A stretch of DNA of 64,000 nt from Bog-756 sp963831535 (GCA_963831535.1 CAWHQP010000007.1:372001-436000), one strand, 5' to 3'; counted from the stretch's first letter, positions 51,084-61,810 are shown. Numbers and translations are program-made. Notes: generated from the sequence alone by a model not told the origin.

Positions 51084-52577
51084 ATGGACAGCGCGACCGT
51101 CGATGGGCAGCGAGCCACACGCTGGCACACCTTCACCGCCGAGCCCCGACGTCCCGAGGTGGTCCGTAGGCTTCCCCGGGCCTATCTCCTGGCTTTGGCC
51201 GCCGTCTGTGTAGGTGCGTTCATGGGCCAGCTGGACGCCAGCATCGTCACGCTGGCCTTTCCGGCCCTCGAGCGGTCGTTTCACGCCGGGGTGGCCTCGG
51301 TCAGCTGGGTGGGCCTGACCTACTTGTTGGTGCTGGTGGCCACGGTGGCCGCGGTGGGACGGTTCGCCGACATGGTGGGTCGCAAGCTCCTCTACCTCTA
51401 CGGCTTCATCATCTTCGTCGTCGGCTCGGTACTTTGCGCAGCCGCTCCGAGCCTGTTGGCACTGGACGTCTTCCGGGCCATCCAGGCCGTCGGTGCAGCC
51501 ATGCTGCAGGCCAACAGCGTGGCCATCATCGCCCTTGCCGTTCCCCGCCGGCGCCTGGGTCGGGCTCTCGGGATCCAGGGGGCGGCCCAGGCCCTCGGTC
51601 TGGCCCTCGGCCCGTCGGTCGGTGGGCTCCTGTTGGCCGTAGGCGGGTGGCGGGTGCTCTTTCTCGTCAACGTCCCCGTCGGTCTGGTGGGTCTGGTGGC
51701 GGCGCTCCTGTTCGTCCCCCGCAGTACCCATCTCCAGGGCCGGGTCGAGTTCGACTGGACCGGGTTCGCCCTGTTCTTCCCGGCGGTGGCGTGCCTGATA
51801 TTCGCCATTTCCCAGGGCAACAACCACGGATGGACATCGCCACTCATCGTGGCCTCCGCCCTCGTCGCCCTCTCCCTCGGCATCGGATTCGTGGCCCGGG
51901 AACGACGGTGTCGGAATCCCATGGTCGACATCTCGCTGTTCCGCAGGGTGCGCTTCACCGCCGGAGTGTCGAGCAGTCTGCTCGCCTTCCTGGTCCTGTT
52001 CGGCGTCCTCGTCGTCGTGCCGTATCTGATGGAGCGGGCCAACGGCTTCGGCACGGTGAGGACCGGGCTCGAACTGATGGTCATGCCCGTGGCCCTCGGT
52101 GTCGTGGCCCCCTTCTCGGGACGCGTGGCGGACACCGTTGGCGTGCGACGCCCGGCGGTGACCGGGCTGGGCTTGGCCGCGGCCGGCCTGGTCCTGGTAG
52201 CCGTGCTGCGCCCTGCGACCCCGGGATTTGTGTCCCTGCTGGCCCTGATCGGTGCGGGGCTCGGGCTGTTCACCTCCCCCAACAATGCCGGGATCATGGC
52301 CTCCGTACCCGCGGAGCAGTCCGGTCTGGCCTCGGGGCTGCTCAACATGAGTCGGGGACTGGGGACGGCTATGGGACTGGCCGTGACCACGGCCGTGTTC
52401 AGCGCCTTCGGGGGGGACGGTGGGACGCCGGCGGTGGTGCGCTCGGCCGCCTCGGTTGCGTTCGTCGTGCTGGCGGGCGTTGCGGTAGTAGCCGCAGTGA
52501 TCACGGCCCTCGGATCCAGCCCAGAACCGCTGGGCCGGTGCCACGAGGACGCGGTGGTGGAGCCGGCTCTGGCTTGA
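51084..52577 (+). CDS. MFS drug exporter, DHA2/EmrB-QacA type
   Basis: 497 residues with 14 membrane helices. Motifs: GQLDASIVTLAFPALERSF (motif D1), GRFADMVGRKLLYLYG (motif A), AIQAVGAAMLQANSVAIIAL-like motif B region and QAALGLALGPSVGGLLLAV (motif C, antiporter). It exports toxic or signalling compounds using the proton gradient. The ATG at 51084 is taken; no ribosome-binding site is convincing. Divergent from LysR. Confidence 0.9.
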   Translation: MDSATVDGQRATRWHTFTAEPRRPEVVRRLPRAYLLALAAVCVGAFMGQLDASIVTLAFPALERSFHAGVASVSWVGLTYLLVLVATVAAVGRFADMVGRKLLYLYGFIIFVVGSVLCAAAPSLLALDVFRAIQAVGAAMLQANSVAIIALAVPRRRLGRALGIQGAAQALGLALGPSVGGLLLAVGGWRVLFLVNVPVGLVGLVAALLFVPRSTHLQGRVEFDWTGFALFFPAVACLIFAISQGNNHGWTSPLIVASALVALSLGIGFVARERRCRNPMVDISLFRRVRFTAGVSSSLLAFLVLFGVLVVVPYLMERANGFGTVRTGLELMVMPVALGVVAPFSGRVADTVGVRRPAVTGLGLAAAGLVLVAVLRPATPGFVSLLALIGAGLGLFTSPNNAGIMASVPAEQSGLASGLLNMSRGLGTAMGLAVTTAVFSAFGGDGGTPAVVRSAASVAFVVLAGVAVVAAVITALGSSPEPLGRCHEDAVVEPALA

Positions 52578-52899
52578 TCCCCGCCTCGGGTCGGCCTTCA
52601 GCCGATGTTCTGTTGGCGGTTCCATTGCCACGGGTGGTCTGGTTCACGGTCCCCCGACCGGCCATCCGGCCGGCGGCCCTTGCCGACCCGTCGGTGGTGA
52701 GGATCGGTCCCGGGTCAGGAGGACCGGGTCAGGAGCGGGGCCGATCCACCGGTCCGAGCCGGCCAGTCGCAGGTTCGGCGCGCAAAGGCACCGGAACCAC
52801 CCGCTCGGGTCAATCCGGCGCGCTCGGATGTCCTGACCGACGTGGGCAGCGGCTCTGGCTTTGGTCGGGGCAGGTTGCCTCCCGACCCACCGGTACGGG
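52578..52899. other. intergenic region, no gene seen
   Basis: 322 bases at the convergent ends of the MFS and aldo/keto reductase genes. It contains two direct copies of CCGGGTCAGGAG (52710 and 52724) and further GGGTCAG-like fragments. No coding frame or clear terminator hairpin was recognised. Confidence 0.4.
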
Positions 52900-53880
<981 letters not shown>

Positions 53881-54273
53881 GAGTACCTCCTCGAATCGGC
53901 GAACGCGCGCCCGACACAGCACTGGACCGGCCATGGCGGACCGATGGTTGACCCTACCGGTGTCCGACGGGCTGACGCACTGGCACCAGCGGCGCTGTGG
54001 ATGGGGCCTGACCCAGGGCCCATGACCGGAGCACGGCCGGCCGGCCCTCTCGCTGCCAAACGCGGTGCTCCGTCCGAGGGCCACCCCGCTGAACTGGGAG
54101 TTTCTGCCCAGATCTTTCTCAGAAACCTCACAGGTGGCTGTTGCCTGGCGTCAATGTTTGGCCGATTGGATGGCGCGGCCACCCCGTCCGGGCTCGTTCG
54201 ACCCCGTGCCGAGGTGAGCGTCCCCGAAGGCTCGGGGCCGAAGACCGACAGCAACTCAGCAAGTGAGGCGTAG
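53881..54273. other. divergent intergenic region, no gene seen
   Basis: About 390 bases between the aldo/keto reductase and the first adaptor gene. A 130-codon open frame on the plus strand ends exactly at the adaptor start but has no recognisable sequence. Promoters of both genes must lie here; a less GC-rich patch is seen near 54100-54160. Confidence 0.4.
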
Positions 54274-55588
54274 GTGGGTACCAGAAGCAGGAAGTGGTTC
54301 ACCCGGAGGCCCGCGATCGTCACGGCCGCGGTGATCGTGGCAGTGGCGGCGGGGTTGGGCATCTGGCTGGCCACGACCAGCTCGAGCGCCTCGCCGCTGA
54401 TCACGACGACCACCTCGGTCCAGACGGTCTCGACGGGGACGATCACCCAGACCGTGTCCTCGTCGGGGACCATCGAGCCAGCCGAACAGGCCAGCCTCAA
54501 CTTCGGCCAATCCGGGCGGGTCACCGCCGTCGATGTGAGTGCCGGGCAGACGGTCACCGCCGGCCAGGCCCTGGCCACCATCGACGATACGTCGCTGGCG
54601 GCCTCACTGGCCCAGGCCCAGGCCAGCCTGGCCAACGACCAGGCCCAGCTCACCACGGACCAGGACGACGGGGCCTCAGCCGCCCAGATCGCATCCGACC
54701 AGGCCGGCATCCTCGTCGCCCAGAACCAGGTGGCCAGCGCGCAGACGGCCCTGAACCAGGCCACGTTGACGTCGACCATCGCCGGTACCGTGGCGTCGAT
54801 CAGCTTGACGGTGGGACAGCAGGTGACCGGCTCGTCCTCCTCTTCGGGATCCGGCACCAGCTCCTCGTCGTCATCGTCGACCTCAGGAACCGGATCGACG
54901 GGTTCGTCGGGTGGGGGAACGTTCTCCGGAGCGTCTTCGAGTCCTGGGCACCTCGGGCTCCTCCACCGCAGCCTCGGCGAGCTCTTCCTCGTCGGCATCC
55001 ACATCCTCGACCGCGCAGGTGGTGGTGGTGTCCACCGGTTCCTACATCGTGAACGCCACGGTGGACAGCTCCCAGGTGGGCCAGCTGAAGGTGGGGGACC
55101 AGGCCACGATCACTGTCTCCGGATCCACCACCCCCATCTACGGGACCGTGGGTTCCATCGGATTGCTGGCGTCCACCACCTCGGGGGTGGCGAGCTTCCC
55201 CGTGGTCATCGACGTAACCGGAAGCCCCACCGGTATCTACGGCGGCTCGAGTGCCACCGTCTCGATCATCACCGAGGAGCTCCAGGACGTGGTGGTCGTG
55301 CCCACGGGTGCCATCCACTACAGCGGCAATGACACCACGGTGACCCTCGATTCGGACGGCAACAAGGTGAGCCGGACCGTTCAGATCGGTGCGGCGTCTG
55401 ACGGTGACACCCAGGTCACCAGCGGGCTCTCGGTGGGTGACAAGATCGAGGTCACCACGGTGACCTTCCACGGGGGCCTCGGCTCGGGTGCCGGGACGGG
55501 CAGGGTCTCTTCGGCGGCACCCGGTTCAGCGGCGGAGGCGGATTCGGCGGTGGCGGAGGATTCGGCGGCGGAGGGCTTCGGGGGATGA
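54274..55588 (+). CDS. MacA/HlyD-type membrane fusion protein, with frameshift
   Basis: About 437 residues after correction. One N-terminal membrane segment (AIVTAAVIVAVAAGLGIWLA) anchors the protein outside. Then come the barrel/lipoyl halves: GTITQTVSSSGTIEPAEQAS, GRVTAVDVSAGQTVTAGQAL, a short helical hairpin (SLAQAQASLANDQAQLTTDQ), TLTSTIAGTVASISLTVGQQ, a Ser/Gly-rich loop, the beta barrel (VGQLKVGDQATITVSGSTTP) and the membrane-proximal domain. The frame breaks near 54947, where an extra G in GGG moves it by +1. The tail (55500-55585) also reads as Gly/Phe repeats in another frame, suggesting a further compensated pair. It would connect the exporter to the outer surface. Confidence 0.82.
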
Positions 55589-56392
55589 CCTCCGACCTGT
55601 CCGACAAGCAAGAGCCGAGCGCCAGCACCTCGGACACGGCTGAGGTCTGGATCCAGCGCACGGAATCGCACCCCCTTGTCCGTCCCGCTGTCATCGAGGT
55701 CACGGACGTCCGCAAGACCTATTCGACCGGGGTCTTGGAGGTCGAGGCCCTTCGGGGGGTCACTTTTACGATCGACACCGGGGAGTACGTCGCCATCATG
55801 GGCCCCTCCGGTTCGGGCAAGTCGACGCTCATGCACATCCTGGGCTGCCTCGACGTCCCCAGCTCGGGCCGGTTCCGCCTGGCCGGCGAAGACGTGGGCA
55901 CCATGACCGAGGACGAGTTGGCCCATGTCCGCAATCGCCGAATCGGCTTCGTCTTCCAGCAGTTCAACCTGTTGGCCTCGCTCTCGGCCTGGCGAAATGT
56001 GGAGCTACCGCTGGTCTATGCCGGTGTGGACCGCCAAACCCGCAAGGAACGGGCTCTGGCGCGCGCTGGACCGGGTCGGACTGGCCGACCGGATCGAGCA
56101 TCGACCGGGCGAGCTCTCCGGCGGTCAACAGCAGCGGGTCGCCGTGGCCCGGGCGTTGGTCACCGACCCCGACCTGATTCTGGCCGACGAGCCCACCGGC
56201 AATCTCGACTCGGTATCGGCCCGCGAAGTGCTGGACCTGCTCGATGAACTGCACGGTAGCGGACGCACCATCGTGCTCATCACCCACGATGCCGATGTGG
56301 CCCGGTCGGCCGAGCGGACCATGAGAATCCGGGACGGTCAGATCTTCGATGCGGTGGCCGCCGCGGTGGGAACCCGACCGGATCTGCCGTGA
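55585..56392 (+). CDS. MacB/LolD-type ABC ATPase, interrupted by a frameshift
   Basis: About 268 residues after correction. Motifs: MGPSGSGKSTLMHILGCLDV (Walker A), FVFQQFNLLASLSAWRNVEL (Q-loop), ELSGGQQQRVAVARALV (signature), ILADEPTGNLDS (Walker B) and LITHDADVARSAERTMRI (H-loop): the LolD/MacB group that drives lipoprotein or macrolide-type export. The first frame ends in nonsense after 56060; one G too many in CTGGCG (about 56058) explains the shift, and the second frame continues to the TGA at 56390. It starts at ATG overlapping the adaptor stop (ATGA) and overlaps the permease (GTGA). Confidence 0.85.
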
Positions 56393-57639
56393 ACATCCTC
56401 GAGACGTTCCGGACAGCGGCGGAGGCCGTGATCACCCGTCGCCTTCGCTCCAGCCTCACCGTGCTCGGCATCATGATCGGCATTGCCGCCGTGGTCCTGA
56501 CCGTGGGTTTGGGCGAAGGGGCCCAGCAGCAGGTCAGTTCCGAGATCACCGCCTTGGGTTCCAATCTCCTCACCATCTCGCCGGGCAGTACCACCTCGAG
56601 TTCGGGGATCCGGGGCGGGTTTGGGTCGGCGTCCTCGCTGACCGCCGGCGACGCCGCGGCGCTGGCATCGAAAACCGTCGCCCCCGACATCGACGCCGTG
56701 GCTCCAACCACGTCGGAATCGGAGAGCCTGGTGGCCGGGACGACCAACTGGACCACCACCGTGGTCGGAACCAACCCTTCGTGGCTCACGGTGCGGGGCC
56801 GGTCCATGACCGAGGGCCGGTTCATCGCCGGGCATGACCTGAGCACGCGTGCCGACGTCGTCGTCCTCGGGTCGACGACGGCCGAGGAACTGTTCGGGGC
56901 GCGTGACGCCATCGGTCAGTCTGTCACCATCAACGGCGTGCCGATGTCGGTCATCGGAGTGCTCAACACGGTGGGCTCGTCGGGCGGATCATCGTCCTCG
57001 ACCACGGCCGACCAGGACGACCAGGCCATCGTACCGATCACCACCGCTTCGACCCAGCTGTTCGGGGGGACCGACCGGAACTCGGTCGGGGAGATCCTGG
57101 TGCAGGCCACCTCATCCTCGACCCTGCCGGCCGCCTATCAGGAGTCCAATGCCGAGCTCCTCAGCCTGCACGGGATCACCACAGCGTCGGAGGCCGACTT
57201 CACGATCACCCCCGAGACGTCACTGGTGAGTACGGCCACCTCCGTGGACAAGACGCTGACGGTCCTGCTGGGTGGCATCGCCGGTATCTCACTGCTGGTG
57301 GGCGGTATCGGTGTGATGAACATCATGCTCGTGTCGGTGACCGAACGCATCCGCGAGATCGGACTGCGCAAGGCCCTCGGGGCCACACCACGCGCCATTC
57401 GCGGCCAGTTCCTGGTGGAGGCGTCGGTGCTGGGCCTGGCCGGTGGCGTGCTCGGTTCCGGTCTGGGCCTGCTGATGGCATGGATTCTTCCCCACTTCAT
57501 CTCCGACCCCATCACCATCTCGCCCGTCGCCATGGCCGCGGCCATCGTGGTGGCTGTGGGTATCGGGGTGGCCTTCGGCGTCTACCCGGCCAGCCGGGCC
57601 GCCAAGCTTCCGCCTATCGACGCCCTCCGCAGCGAATGA
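56389..57639 (+). CDS. FtsX/MacB-type ABC permease
   Basis: 416 residues: an N-terminal membrane helix (ITRRLRSSLTVLGIMIGIAA), a large extracellular MacB-PCD domain (about 50-280) and three C-terminal helices of the FtsX domain (LLGGIAGISLLVGGIGVMNI, ERIREIGLRKALGATPRAIR, MAAAIVVAVGIGVAFGVYPA). It is the membrane partner of the preceding ATPase and works with the HlyD-like proteins on either side. In Gram-positive bacteria such MacAB-like units export peptides or drugs, or shed lipoproteins. Confidence 0.9.
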   Translation: MNILETFRTAAEAVITRRLRSSLTVLGIMIGIAAVVLTVGLGEGAQQQVSSEITALGSNLLTISPGSTTSSSGIRGGFGSASSLTAGDAAALASKTVAPDIDAVAPTTSESESLVAGTTNWTTTVVGTNPSWLTVRGRSMTEGRFIAGHDLSTRADVVVLGSTTAEELFGARDAIGQSVTINGVPMSVIGVLNTVGSSGGSSSSTTADQDDQAIVPITTASTQLFGGTDRNSVGEILVQATSSSTLPAAYQESNAELLSLHGITTASEADFTITPETSLVSTATSVDKTLTVLLGGIAGISLLVGGIGVMNIMLVSVTERIREIGLRKALGATPRAIRGQFLVEASVLGLAGGVLGSGLGLLMAWILPHFISDPITISPVAMAAAIVVAVGIGVAFGVYPASRAAKLPPIDALRSE

Positions 57640-57776
57640 GCCGTGCGACCGGTGACCCCGTTGGCAACAACCCCGCAAGCAATGCTTCGGCCAGAAACCT
57701 ACGCCGGAATTACTCAATCAGCATCTACTCAGACGGCAGCAGCCACGACAACAAGGAACGGCAGGGAACAACAACA

Positions 57777-58742
57777 ATGACTACCGCATCGGCCTCAACT
57801 CACGACCATCGCAACGGCGGTGGACGACGCACGGGCTCACGGCGTGTGCGTCGTGCGCTGGCCTTCTCGGCCCTCGGGACGGCGGCGGCACTGGCGGCAT
57901 TCGGATCAGCGGCGCCGGCCTTCGCTGCCTCATCGGGAGGAAGTGGCACCTCCGGTCCGGGCGGTGGAGGCCAGTTCCCCGGCGCCAGCGGGACCATCGC
58001 CGCCATCAGCGGGACGTCGCTCGAGGTGCAGAACGCGGAGACGGGGCAGACGACCGTGACCTACACCCCGTCCACGACGTTCGAGCAGACGGTGAAAGTG
58101 AACGCCTCCGCGGTCACCGTGGGTTCGTGTCTCACCGCCACCGGTAAGCCCACGAAGAAGCCGACCAAGAAGTCGAAGAAGACGATTCGGACATTCGGTG
58201 AGCCGGTGACCGCCTCGGTCGTCTCCATCACCCAGCCCACGTCGGGTACGTGCACTACCGGCTTCGGAGGATTTGGCGGCGCCGGGGCTCGGGGTGGATT
58301 CTCCGGTGCCGGTAGCGGTACCGGTGGACCGCCATCTGGTGGCGGGTTCCCCGGAGGCGGCGAGCGTCCGAGCGGTGGTGGAACGTTCCGGGGTCGGGCG
58401 GCTGGACAGTTCGGTGTGGCCTCCGGATCGGTCACCGGGGTGAGCGGCTCCAAGGTGACCATCAAAGAGACCAATCCGGCCACCAAGAAGTCGTCGAGCG
58501 TCGTGGTCACCCTGACCTCGTCCACTACGTTCACCCAGCGGCAGTCGGCCGCCGCCACCGACCTGGCTGTGGGCAAGTGCGCCAGTTCGTTCGGCAGCAC
58601 TGACTCGACTGGGGCCGTGACTGCCACCTCCATCACCATCTCCACCCCCGGAGCCAATGGCTGCTCCGCCGGGTTCGGCGGATTCGGCGGATTCCGTGGA
58701 GGTACGGGCGGAGGGGCCCCGGGGAGCGGTGCCGGTGCATGA
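57777..58742 (+). CDS. secreted Gly-rich protein with DUF5666-like repeats
   Basis: 321 residues. A basic N-terminus and a signal peptide (ALAFSALGTAAALAAFGSAA, cleavage near AFA-ASSGG) are followed by two beta-rich repeats of DUF5666 type (TIAAISGTSLEVQNAETGQT and GSVTGVSGSKVTIKETNPAT). They are joined by Gly-rich stretches with GGFGG motifs and a Lys-rich piece (KPTKKPTKKSKK). An ATG at 57777 is preceded by AGGGAA. It lies between the permease and the second adaptor and may be exported or act as a surface partner of that system. Function unknown. Confidence 0.72.
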   Translation: MTTASASTHDHRNGGGRRTGSRRVRRALAFSALGTAAALAAFGSAAPAFAASSGGSGTSGPGGGGQFPGASGTIAAISGTSLEVQNAETGQTTVTYTPSTTFEQTVKVNASAVTVGSCLTATGKPTKKPTKKSKKTIRTFGEPVTASVVSITQPTSGTCTTGFGGFGGAGARGGFSGAGSGTGGPPSGGGFPGGGERPSGGGTFRGRAAGQFGVASGSVTGVSGSKVTIKETNPATKKSSSVVVTLTSSTTFTQRQSAAATDLAVGKCASSFGSTDSTGAVTATSITISTPGANGCSAGFGGFGGFRGGTGGGAPGSGAGA

Positions 58743-60564
58743 TCCGGCGGTGCCCGACGAGGAGGCCACGGAACCGGTCGCAGGCGACCCGGAGGCGCCC
58801 GTCGCGTTCGGTGTGGTGACGACGCACGAGGTCGACGGTGAGCAGGATGACCGGCACCAACTCCCCGAGCGGCCTCGCATCGGCTCCGGGTGGTTCTCGC
58901 CGTTTCGGGCCGTCGTGCTCGTCGTGGTGGTTGTGGCCGCACTCGTCGGCTGGGACCTGACACGAAGCTCTTCGCCCACCTATCGGACGGCCGTGGTCGG
59001 CACCGGTACCGTGGAGTCCACCTTGGACTCGGTGGGTACGATCACACCGGTCAGCCAAGCGGATCTGAACTTCAACGTCTCGGGGACGGTCAGCGCCGTC
59101 GACGTGTCGGTGGGCCAGACGGTGACTCAGGGCCAGACCCTGGCCTCACTGGATGTCGCCGCGCTCAACGCCACCGTGGACTCGGCCCAGGCCTCCCTGG
59201 CCGCGGCCCAGGCCACGCTGGCCAGCGCCGAAGCCAGCGAGACCGCAGCCACAGTCACGTCGGCGACGACCACATCCTCCCATGCCACCTCGGTCACGAC
59301 GCCGACCACGACCCCGTCGGGCTCCACCGGATCCTCAACCTCTAGTGCGACGGTGGCACCCCTCCAGGCCACGCTGGTTTCGGACCAGTCCCAGCTCGAC
59401 GCCGACTCGTCCCTGGCCGGGACCAGCCTCCAAGCGGCCACCGCAGCCTGCAGCTCCGGGTCGTCCACCTCCACCTCCTCCACCACCACCTCCACCTCCA
59501 CCACAACCCCCACGCCGGGCGGTGTGACGTCCTGTTCGACCGCGCTGACCGAGGCCTCGTCGGCTCAGACCAAGGTGGCAGGCGACATCAAACAGGTAGC
59601 TCAGGATGAGCGTGCCCTCACCGCGGCGCTGGAGTCGTCGGGCGGCTCGTCGGGCACCTCGCCGTCAGGTGTCACGGGTTCGTCCACCGGCTCCACGGGG
59701 TCCACCAGCTCCACCGGATCGACGGGATCGACGGGATCGACTGCCGGGTCCGGCACCGGCTCAAACGTACAGGCCACCAAGAAGGCCACACCCCAGCAGA
59801 TCGCCGTCGATCAGGCCTCGGTCGACACCGCCACGGCCAATCTGACCGATGCCCAGGAGGCGGTGGCGGGCGCCAACTTGGTCAGCACGATCGCCGGAAC
59901 AGTGGCGTCGGTCGGCATCGCTGACGGCGACTCGGTGACGGCGGGATCTTCCTCGTCGACGGCGCAGATCGTGGTCATCGGAAAGGGCTCGTCGTACGAC
60001 CTGACCACCAGCATCGCGGTTGCCGACATCGGGAAGGTGGCGATCGGCCAGGAGGCCGACGTGACGCCGGATTCCACGAACTCCGTCGTCCACGGTCACG
60101 TGTCGGCCATCGGGGTGGTCGCCGACACGGGATCGACCACCACAACCTATCCGGTGACCGTATCCCTTGACGCGCCCGAACTGGGTCAGCTGTCCGGTGT
60201 CGATGCCGATGTCCAGATTGTCACCCAGCGCTCGGACGACGTGACCACGGTTCCCTCGTCGGCGGTCCGTACCGTAGGCACCATCCATCTGGTCACCGTG
60301 ATCAAGAACGGCCAGCCGACACCCGAGCGAGTGACCCTGGGTACGGTGGGTGACATCCTGACGCAGGTGAAGTCGGGGGTCACCAGGGGCGACCTGGTCT
60401 CTCTGGCCAACCTGCAGGAGCCGCTGCCGTCCACATCATCCTCGACAACCCGTAGCGGAATCGGTGGCTTCGGCGGTGCCGGTGGCTTCGGCGGTGCCGG
60501 TGGCTTCGGCGGTGGCGGTGGCTTCGGCGGTGCCGGTGGCTTCGCGGGAAGGTTCGGGGGTTGA
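58735..60564 (+). CDS. large HlyD/MacA-like membrane fusion protein with Ser/Thr-rich insert
   Basis: 609 residues. Cytoplasmic N-terminus, one membrane segment (FRAVVLVVVVVAALVGWDLT), then the adaptor pattern: GTVESTLDSVGTITPVSQAD, GTVSAVDVSVGQTVTQGQTL, a coiled hairpin (AALNATVDSAQASLAAAQAT) split by a Ser/Thr-rich insert of about 190 residues, the second half (VDTATANLTDAQEAVAGANL), lipoyl half LVSTIAGTVASVGIADGDSV, barrel and end domain. The C-terminus is GGFGG repeats. The GTG at 58735 (or 58729) overlaps the previous gene's stop; no ATG is nearby. It looks like a second adaptor for the same exporter. Confidence 0.8.
   Translation: MHDPAVPDEEATEPVAGDPEAPVAFGVVTTHEVDGEQDDRHQLPERPRIGSGWFSPFRAVVLVVVVVAALVGWDLTRSSSPTYRTAVVGTGTVESTLDSVGTITPVSQADLNFNVSGTVSAVDVSVGQTVTQGQTLASLDVAALNATVDSAQASLAAAQATLASAEASETAATVTSATTTSSHATSVTTPTTTPSGSTGSSTSSATVAPLQATLVSDQSQLDADSSLAGTSLQAATAACSSGSSTSTSSTTTSTSTTTPTPGGVTSCSTALTEASSAQTKVAGDIKQVAQDERALTAALESSGGSSGTSPSGVTGSSTGSTGSTSSTGSTGSTGSTAGSGTGSNVQATKKATPQQIAVDQASVDTATANLTDAQEAVAGANLVSTIAGTVASVGIADGDSVTAGSSSSTAQIVVIGKGSSYDLTTSIAVADIGKVAIGQEADVTPDSTNSVVHGHVSAIGVVADTGSTTTTYPVTVSLDAPELGQLSGVDADVQIVTQRSDDVTTVPSSAVRTVGTIHLVTVIKNGQPTPERVTLGTVGDILTQVKSGVTRGDLVSLANLQEPLPSTSSSTTRSGIGGFGGAGGFGGAGGFGGGGGFGGAGGFAGRFGG
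60463..60543 (+). repeat. 18-bp tandem repeat coding for GGFGGA
   Basis: Four full copies of GGTGGCTTCGGCGGTGCC (one with GGC at the end) and a partial fifth, encoding the C-terminal Gly/Phe tail of the second adaptor. Confidence 0.85.
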
Positions 60565-60721
60565 CGCATTAGGCGCTGGACTGAACACCGTGGACGGGGC
60601 CCCCAGGGTGACCGGATGCACCAGCCCGGGCTCGGGATGACGGCTCCACCCATCGGTGACCTCGGGGAACGGTCCGGACGGCGCCGTTGGCCAAGAAGGC
60701 TGGTCCTGCTGGCCCAGGGGA

Positions 60722-60727
60722 TAGCGT
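60722..60727 (+). promoter_or_regulatory. -10 element, leaderless SnoaL-like gene
   Basis: TAGCGT, 7 nt before the GTG at 60735. Confidence 0.55.
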
Positions 60728-60734
60728 GCCGATC

Positions 60735-61241
60735 GTGATTGACGACGAGCTGATCGCCGAGGCCGTGCACGACACCGGGGTGCGCCGACTCCAGCATGCC
60801 TACGCCGACGTGGTCAACCGCCGGGCCTGGTCGGAGATGGACCACCTCTTCCTCCCCGACGCCACTGTGACCCTCGACCTACGTGCCGGTGATCTGCTCC
60901 AGTTCACGGGTGGGACGGAGGTGGGGGACTTCATCAGCAACGGAATCGACCAGTTCGAGTTCTTCGAATTCATCATCCTCAACGCTCACGTGGTATTTCC
61001 CGGCGGGCCCGGTGCCGGTCACGCGGTGAGCAGACTGTTCATGAGCGAGGTTCGACAGGATCGCACCGGAGGCCGGTGGACGACGGTGTACGGGGTGTAC
61101 CACGACCGGTACCGCTTCCAGTCAGGTCGCTGGTGGTTCGCCGAACGGAAGTACCACTCCCTGGCCCGACGGGGCCGGGATCTGGACGCCTTTCCATTCC
61201 CCGCTGACCCGGGTCTCACCGTCCCGGGGATTACCCCGTAA
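60735..61241 (+). CDS. SnoaL-like/NTF2-fold protein
   Basis: 168 residues from the GTG at 60735, which fits the -10 spacing; the open frame begins at 60687. Helix-strand pattern of the polyketide-cyclase-like SnoaL_4 group: VRRLQHAYADVVNRRAWSEM, DHLFLPDATVTLDLRAGDLL, RTTVYGVYHDRYRFQSGRWW-type end (VYGVYHDRYRFQSGRWWFAE). No catalytic residues can be assigned. It precedes SixA and MurL but has its own promoter. Confidence 0.78.
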   Translation: MIDDELIAEAVHDTGVRRLQHAYADVVNRRAWSEMDHLFLPDATVTLDLRAGDLLQFTGGTEVGDFISNGIDQFEFFEFIILNAHVVFPGGPGAGHAVSRLFMSEVRQDRTGGRWTTVYGVYHDRYRFQSGRWWFAERKYHSLARRGRDLDAFPFPADPGLTVPGITP

Positions 61242-61293
61242 GCCCGGCTCCACCGGGGCATCATCGCGGGTGGCCGGTGGGCATGGCACCATC

Positions 61294-61791
61294 ATGAGCA
61301 TGCCGCTCTTGGTGGTACGCCACGCCAACGCAGGAAGACGGAGCGCCTACCGGGGTGACGACCGGACGCGTCCGCTGTCTTCCCGGGGGGTGGTTCGTGC
61401 CCGCGAACTGGTACTGGTGCTTACCGAATACCGACCCCAGAGGATCCTCTCGAGCCCCTATGTCCGGTGCTGCGCCACGGTGCAGCCTCTCGCCGAATCA
61501 CTGGGGCTGGCGGTGGAGTCCGTCGATGAACTGGCTGAAGGTCATGGGGTAGACGCCGTCAGGCTGGTGGCCACCATGGCCGGGGAGTCGGCTGTTCTCT
61601 GTACCCACGGCGACGTGGCCACCGAGATCCTCGAGGCCCTGGTACCCGATCCGAAGGACCCGGCGCGCAAGGCGCTCCGGCTGCAGAAAGGCGAAGTATG
61701 GGTGGTGCAGTCGAACGGCTCCCAGCCGGCGATCGTGCAGCACCTCCGGCGCCTCAGCTCCTCGGGCCAAGGGCCGGCGGAGGGTGCCTGA
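61294..61791 (+). CDS. phosphohistidine phosphatase SixA-like histidine phosphatase
   Basis: 165 residues, histidine phosphatase family. The nucleophile motif appears as LLVVRHANAGRRSAYRGDDR (RHA in place of RHG, as in SixA), then TRPLSSRGVVRARELV, the second His in VLCTHGDVATEIL. SixA-type enzymes remove phosphate from His-phosphoproteins; many small family members act on other substrates. Start taken at the ATG 61294; ATG 61300 is also possible. MurL's promoter begins 5 nt after the stop. Confidence 0.85.
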   Translation: MSMPLLVVRHANAGRRSAYRGDDRTRPLSSRGVVRARELVLVLTEYRPQRILSSPYVRCCATVQPLAESLGLAVESVDELAEGHGVDAVRLVATMAGESAVLCTHGDVATEILEALVPDPKDPARKALRLQKGEVWVVQSNGSQPAIVQHLRRLSSSGQGPAEGA

Positions 61792-61795
61792 CCGC

Positions 61796-61801
61796 TACGC
61801 T
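61796..61801 (+). promoter_or_regulatory. -10 element, leaderless murL
   Basis: TACGCT followed by GGCGGGGTC and the ATG at 61811 (9 nt). Confidence 0.55.
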
Positions 61802-61810
61802 GGCGGGGTC

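Noticed and set aside
51054..52631. 525-codon minus-strand open frame
   Set aside because: Mirror of the MFS exporter, rich in Gln/Gly/His/Arg as is typical of antisense frames.
52710..52735. Two direct copies of CCGGGTCAGGAG as attachment or regulatory sites
   Set aside because: Only two adjacent copies in a gap at gene ends, with no symmetry and no nearby recombinase or regulator.
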